64,000 bases of DNA from Macrobrachium rosenbergii (Eukaryota; Arthropoda; Malacostraca; Decapoda; Palaemonidae), in contig NC_089763.1 of NCBI RefSeq assembly GCF_040412425.1, positions 53,336,587 through 53,400,586 on the forward strand, read 5' to 3'. The position numbers and the translations under genes are program-made. Shown here piece after piece: positions 60,205 through 64,000 of the stretch; position 1 is the stretch's first letter, and each line of letters opens with the position of its first letter. The notes beneath the pieces are model-generated. The model made no database searches. It was not told the DNA's origin and worked only from the letters and a program-made list of their open reading frames with translations.

Positions 60205-60400
60205 TAAGAGATCAAGATAGAGCTGGCATGAGCATGTAACAAGGATGAGTGAGGAGGATGGAGTGAAGAGGGCTTGGGTCCCAGTTATGGTGAGGAGATC
60301 AAGAGGGAGGTAAAGGATTAGATGGGGTGATGAAGTGGAGGAGTATTTAGAGGAGAGGGGTTTAGTGGAGGAAGGTGTTTTAGGTAGTTGGAGAAGATAC
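60205..60400 (+). pseudogene. LINE 3'-end fragment
   Basis: The translation gives WHEHVTRMSEEDGVKRAW, VPVMVRRSRGR, a stop, then RIRWGDEVEEYLEERGLVEE and SWRRYI. This resembles the last 60-70 residues of many LINE polyproteins (GHVMRM ... GRPRKRW ... ERGL ... WRRI). Nothing upstream is kept. Confidence 0.55.
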
Positions 60401-60519
60401 ATAATAGCAACTGCTCCTTACCACAGGGATAATGGTGGGTAGGAAAAAGGGTGAAATCAGCTGGGGGTTGGAGTTGGAGACTAGTTATCAATCTCTCCTT
60501 GTTGAATGAGTTTGTGCTG

Positions 60520-60745
60520 TAGACTTGGTTGAAGGTGGAAACAACTCGTTTCATGTTGTATTCCATCACTGAGGGCAACTCCATGCTTTTGGGAGGTCTG
60601 AAGGTTGCATATTTTCAGGTACCATCTATCAGTCCTCCAGGAAGTACCTCTGTTTCCTGTGATGAGGCAGTTTACAAGTCAAAGCTGTGTTTTGGATTAG
60701 CACAACACCTTAGGTGCTCACGAGTGTGTTCATCTTGGTGAACAT
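60520..60745 (+). pseudogene. Isolated DIRS reverse transcriptase fragment
   Basis: The open frame reads KVETTRFMLYSITEGNSMLL, GGLKVAYFQVPSISP, then SKLCFGLAQHLRCSRVCSSW. It aligns with D1 (KMETVRTVLSAIREDNFMLT, VDLMDAYFQVPVHPS, CFGLSTAPQVFTRVFTMVSVW). The catalytic Asp of MDAYF has become Lys-Val. It shows a third DIRS lineage, because F2 copies have no readable reverse transcriptase. Confidence 0.7.
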
Positions 60746-60756
60746 TGTATGACATA

Positions 60757-60912
60757 CAGTAAACCCTCCGTATTCTTGGGGGATGCGTACCACACTCCCC
60801 CGCGAATAGCTCAAATCCATGAATACTTAAAATCCCCTCCAAAAACACTTAGAACTGCCTATTTTAATAGTTCAGACACAAAAAAATCTAAAAAAAATGC
60901 TTATACTGTACC
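60757..60912 (+). repeat. Tigger left end, truncated by a DIRS element
   Basis: cagtaaaccctccgtattct after TA, then tcccccgcgaatagctcaaa, match the left end of block B (21026-21180) including the aaaaacacttagaactgcct region. It stops at 60912 where the F2 terminal repeat starts. Confidence 0.7.
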
Positions 60913-60916
60913 TGAG

Positions 60917-63900
60917 TTTGTTCCGACACGATATACAAACTGTTGGTCCTTGACATTTGGAATTACTTTCATTGTAGGCTGGAAACGGCCGTTAAACTCT
61001 TGAGCAAGGTGGTTGGGCAGTAACTGCCGCCAGGTAGGCAGGAATACCAGCATGCCCAGATGTAAACATTCCAGTTTGCTTTTGGCCGTCATGTGTTGCA
61101 GACGTGGTTTCGGATCTCTGCCTGACTGTCGTTAAGCTCTTATTATCCCGGTGGGATCTTAATGTATTTTTGTATATATTACGTGTGTTTGATATTTATT
61201 AATACAAACCCACGATTTGTGATAACCTTGCCTAAGCCGTTGTTCCCCTGCACTGTGTCTTGGGTTTGACGGCCAAGGGCATATTTAGAGAAGCGTAACC
61301 GAGTGGTAATGCCTCTCTTCCAGTAGCCCTTTATTTAGATACTGAAGGTGCTCCCCTGTACGTTCGGAGGTATTAGACTGGGACATAATATTTTCGCTCT
61401 CCTACATTGATCAGGACGTAAGAGTTTGCTTCCCTTCTTGAGCTACCACCCTCCGTGTACAAGGGCATGACTTCTTCCTCCCTACTTGTGCTGAGTGTTG
61501 TTTTCGCCGCCTGTGCTTAGAGGGTTGCGCAGGTGGTGGAAGGTTGCGGGTGTCGTGGTAGAGATCTGTCTCCTTCGCCCTCTTCACTTGCTCGTTGGGC
61601 GAAGGCTGTGATGGGGGGGTGGGCGACCTCTTCTAGGGTACCTCCTCTTGCTGTGCATGGCAGTTCCCCTCATAGCTAGAGGAGTCTCTCTCTCTGATAA
61701 TCTTTGCTTTTTTTTTCAGGTTGACAGTGATCATCGCAGACACAGCAGTAGTTGGCTGGATATCTCAGGGGATATCTTGCATGAAGGAGTCCCGAAGTTC
61801 ATTCAGTGTTGCTTTGGGATCGACCACAGTACCTGGTTAGATGACATAGTTCCACGTCAGGATCGTTCTGACTCTGTTCCCGCTGATGTGGATAGATTGC
61901 TGTCATTGCTGGCCTTCATGTATAATGTGGCACTGCCTCTGGCGTATCCGTGTTTCATCTGCTCCTGCTGTTTTCCTGCGTTATGCTCCTGTTAACTCGA
62001 CGATAGTCTCTGGGCTGCTCTTCCTGGTCTCCTGCCGCAGCCATCCTGATCGTTCCTGTTGCTGCTGGTGACTTTCATGTGACGTTCCTGGCCGTTGCTG
62101 CAGCTTCTGCCTTCCGAACCGCTTCTGTAGCTCCTGCATTGGCTGTCCTGAACATGCCTGCTGCTTCTCCTGGTGGTCGTGCCTGGACCGCTTCCGCTGT
62201 GTTCCTGTCTAGCTGCCCTGGAGGTTACGATGTCCACCATCCTTTGGAAGATGTCGGCGTGAAGGTGAAGGAAGTCACCCCATGGAAGTGACGTTCCTGG
62301 CCGTTGCGGTAGTTCCTGCCTTCCGAACCACTGCCGTAGCTCCTGCATCGGCTGTCCTGATCGTGCCTGCTGCTTCTCCTGGTGGTCATGTCCTGGGCCA
62401 CTTCCATTGTGTTCCTGGCTAGCTGCCCTGGAGGTTATGATGTTTCGTGTCCACCAGCCTGTAAAAGATGTTGGAGTGAAGGTGAAGGAAGTCACCCTGT
62501 GGAAGTAGCCGCTGTCTTCTTCAACTTGTCTTCGATTTTGTCTTCTGCTGCCTATTCCCTTCCTCTCCCGAGGTCCAAGGGGGTCCTGGAATCTGGACAG
62601 ACCTCCATCGGCCGAAGGAGAGGAAGGCTGCTTCTTTACCCTTGATGCCCTTGGACGTCTAGGGACTGCCTCCTTCTGAGGAGGCAGTGGGTCTCTCATT
62701 CGCTCTTCCCGACCTTCCGGGTTAGGAAACCGATTCGCATACCCCTGGGTTTTGTGTTTTGGGAGCCGCAGGCGTGCAGACCTCAATTTGCGATTCCGTT
62801 CCCAGTCCTAGAATTTCCGCCTCTAAGATGGGGGCTGCTTCGGGTGCTCATTCGCGAGCCGCTCCGAGTGCTCGAGATTCTATGGAATATCGAGTACTGT
62901 ATCCTGATCTGGTCTGAAGAGTACTCTCCCCGGCCCAGTTTGGGAGCAGTGCGAGAGAAAGGGCCAAGGCACCCAGGTGTCTCAGCTCTTCCTGCCAATA
63001 CCACAAGTGCTCCCCAAGTGCTTACCAGTGCTCGGTCAGGTTCCCAGTCTGGTGTCTTGATCCTATTGGTTCGAACACCAGAAGAAGCAATCAAGAAATT
63101 CCCTTTGGGAGTCCTGCGGAATTTCTAAGGGACTGACTCTCTTCCGGGAGACAAGTTTCTCTCGTTGGCTCTTCCTGCCCTCGGGCGGGAACCAACTCAC
63201 ATTTTCCTGTGGGGTCTGGCGTTTTGGGAGCTGTGAGAGTGTGACCTCGAGAGATAGTGCCCTCATTGCCAGTCTTGGAAGTCTGCGTCTAAGACTGGTT
63301 CCATGTCTGGCTCTTTTCGATTTCTTAGGAAATCGAAAACAGCTGCTCCCGATTTTTGGAGTCTCGTGGGTCGCTCGAATTCTGAGAATCACGAGCGCTC
63401 TCCTGACGAGAGGCACAGGACGGGAGAAAGTGTTGAGACACTAGGTGTCTGGGTGCTGAGACGTCAGGTGTCTCGATACTGTCCACCAGCTGCTTCGGTT
63501 GCTTGGCCGGGCTTCATCCTTGTGTCTTGAACCTTAGGGTTCGAACATGCAGGATAGCAGACACAGAATTCCCCTTTGAACCTTCTTCTCGAAGGGCCTT
63601 GGCCTCGAAGGAGTTTAGAATTCGGGAAACTAGCGCTAGTTCACGGCAGGCGAGTTCCGTCCTGTCCAGTACCGATTGTGTGAACGGCTCGGTCAGCTTG
63701 CCCGCCCTGCCCAGCCCCTGATCACGCTTGCGAGACTGGCTTGGCTCGGCTCAGCTCACCCCGTTGGCGTGATCGGCTTGGTTTGGTGTGTCTCGGCTCA
63801 GCCCCATTCAGGTATTTCCGAATCGGGGTCTCAGCTCTGTTCGAGTGAACTTTTTCTTTTCCCAGGAAAGCCCTTTGGCACAGCTCAAGTGCTCTTCTTC

Positions 63901-64000
63901 CCCCGTGTGGCAGTAATCTCCTTTGGTTGATTATCGCTTATGGTCCGCATCTCCTGCTGGTCTTACTGGCAGGACAGGTAGGGTTACTCTTTCTCCTCAC
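60917..64000 (+). mobile_element. DIRS F2 element, 5' part (continues past window)
   Basis: Begins with the F2 terminal repeat (60917-61085: tttgttccgacacgatatac ... cccagatgtaaacattcc), then the leader (61086-61400), then the region matching 5036-8100. It supplies the 5' terminus missing from the 5036 copy. It is the best available view of F2 upstream sequence. Confidence 0.75.
61648..61995 (+). pseudogene. F2 5' ORF region, possible Gag start
   Basis: The frame runs through a pyrimidine-rich ctttttttttcag, then VDSDHRRHSSSWLDISG, DILHEGVPKFIQCCFGI and DHSTWLDDIVPRQD. The other F2 copy at 5370-5480 conserves VDSEHCRDSSSWLDI, so selection or recent common origin kept it. No domain is recognised. 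A splice acceptor at about 61718 is possible. Confidence 0.4.

Overview
The window looks like a eukaryotic, most likely arthropod and probably decapod crustacean, nuclear contig. It is packed with transposable elements and long (CT)n/(GA)n and (ATT)n microsatellites. It carries DIRS-type tyrosine-recombinase retrotransposons, Tigger/pogo transposons, tRNA-type SINEs and a gag-only LTR element. There are no operons, no dense coding and no rRNA or functional tRNA gene. The organism assignment is an inference from repeat style, not from a diagnostic host gene.

The only host gene I can support is a BTB/POZ-domain gene on the minus strand. Its first coding exon is at 29042-29185 (with a 5' UTR acceptor at 29213). 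Its second is at 12329-12561, after a 16.5 kb intron filled with mobile elements. The exons join in phase 0 and together give a BTB fold. Exon 2 carries two compensating one-base indels.

Layout. 1-5013 is the right part of a mosaic Tigger block (copy A). 5036-10138 is a decayed plus-strand DIRS element (family F2). 10360-11180 holds minisatellites. 12768-16224 is a minus-strand LTR retrotransposon with a CCHC Gag and no pol. 16300-18560 is Tigger/MITE debris with 170-bp tandem units and GA arrays. 21026-26640 is mosaic Tigger block copy B, with both ends. 27549-28017 is a large SINE with a 19-bp target duplication. 29281-34345 is a minus-strand Tigger nested with a SINE, a MITE, a LINE fragment and a 2.2-kb TTAA-flanked piggyBac-like element carrying 377-bp tandem repeats. 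34350-53085 is a head-to-tail minus-strand array of three DIRS elements (D3, D2, D1). D1 keeps gag, reverse transcriptase, RNase H and tyrosine recombinase; D2 looks like a chimera of two families. 53089-54200 holds DIRS ends split by a 410-bp repeat. 55155-57560 holds two large inverted-repeat structures bounded by (ATT)n. 59490-60912 holds fragments of DIRS, LINE and Tigger. 60917 to the window end is the 5' part of another plus-strand F2 element.

Nearly every element ORF is frameshifted. Some of this is genuine decay, since copies A and B share two in-frame stops. Some may be assembly indels, since the BTB exon has intact splice sites but two homopolymer-type shifts. Coordinates of decayed elements are approximate to a few tens of bases unless an exact terminal repeat is described.
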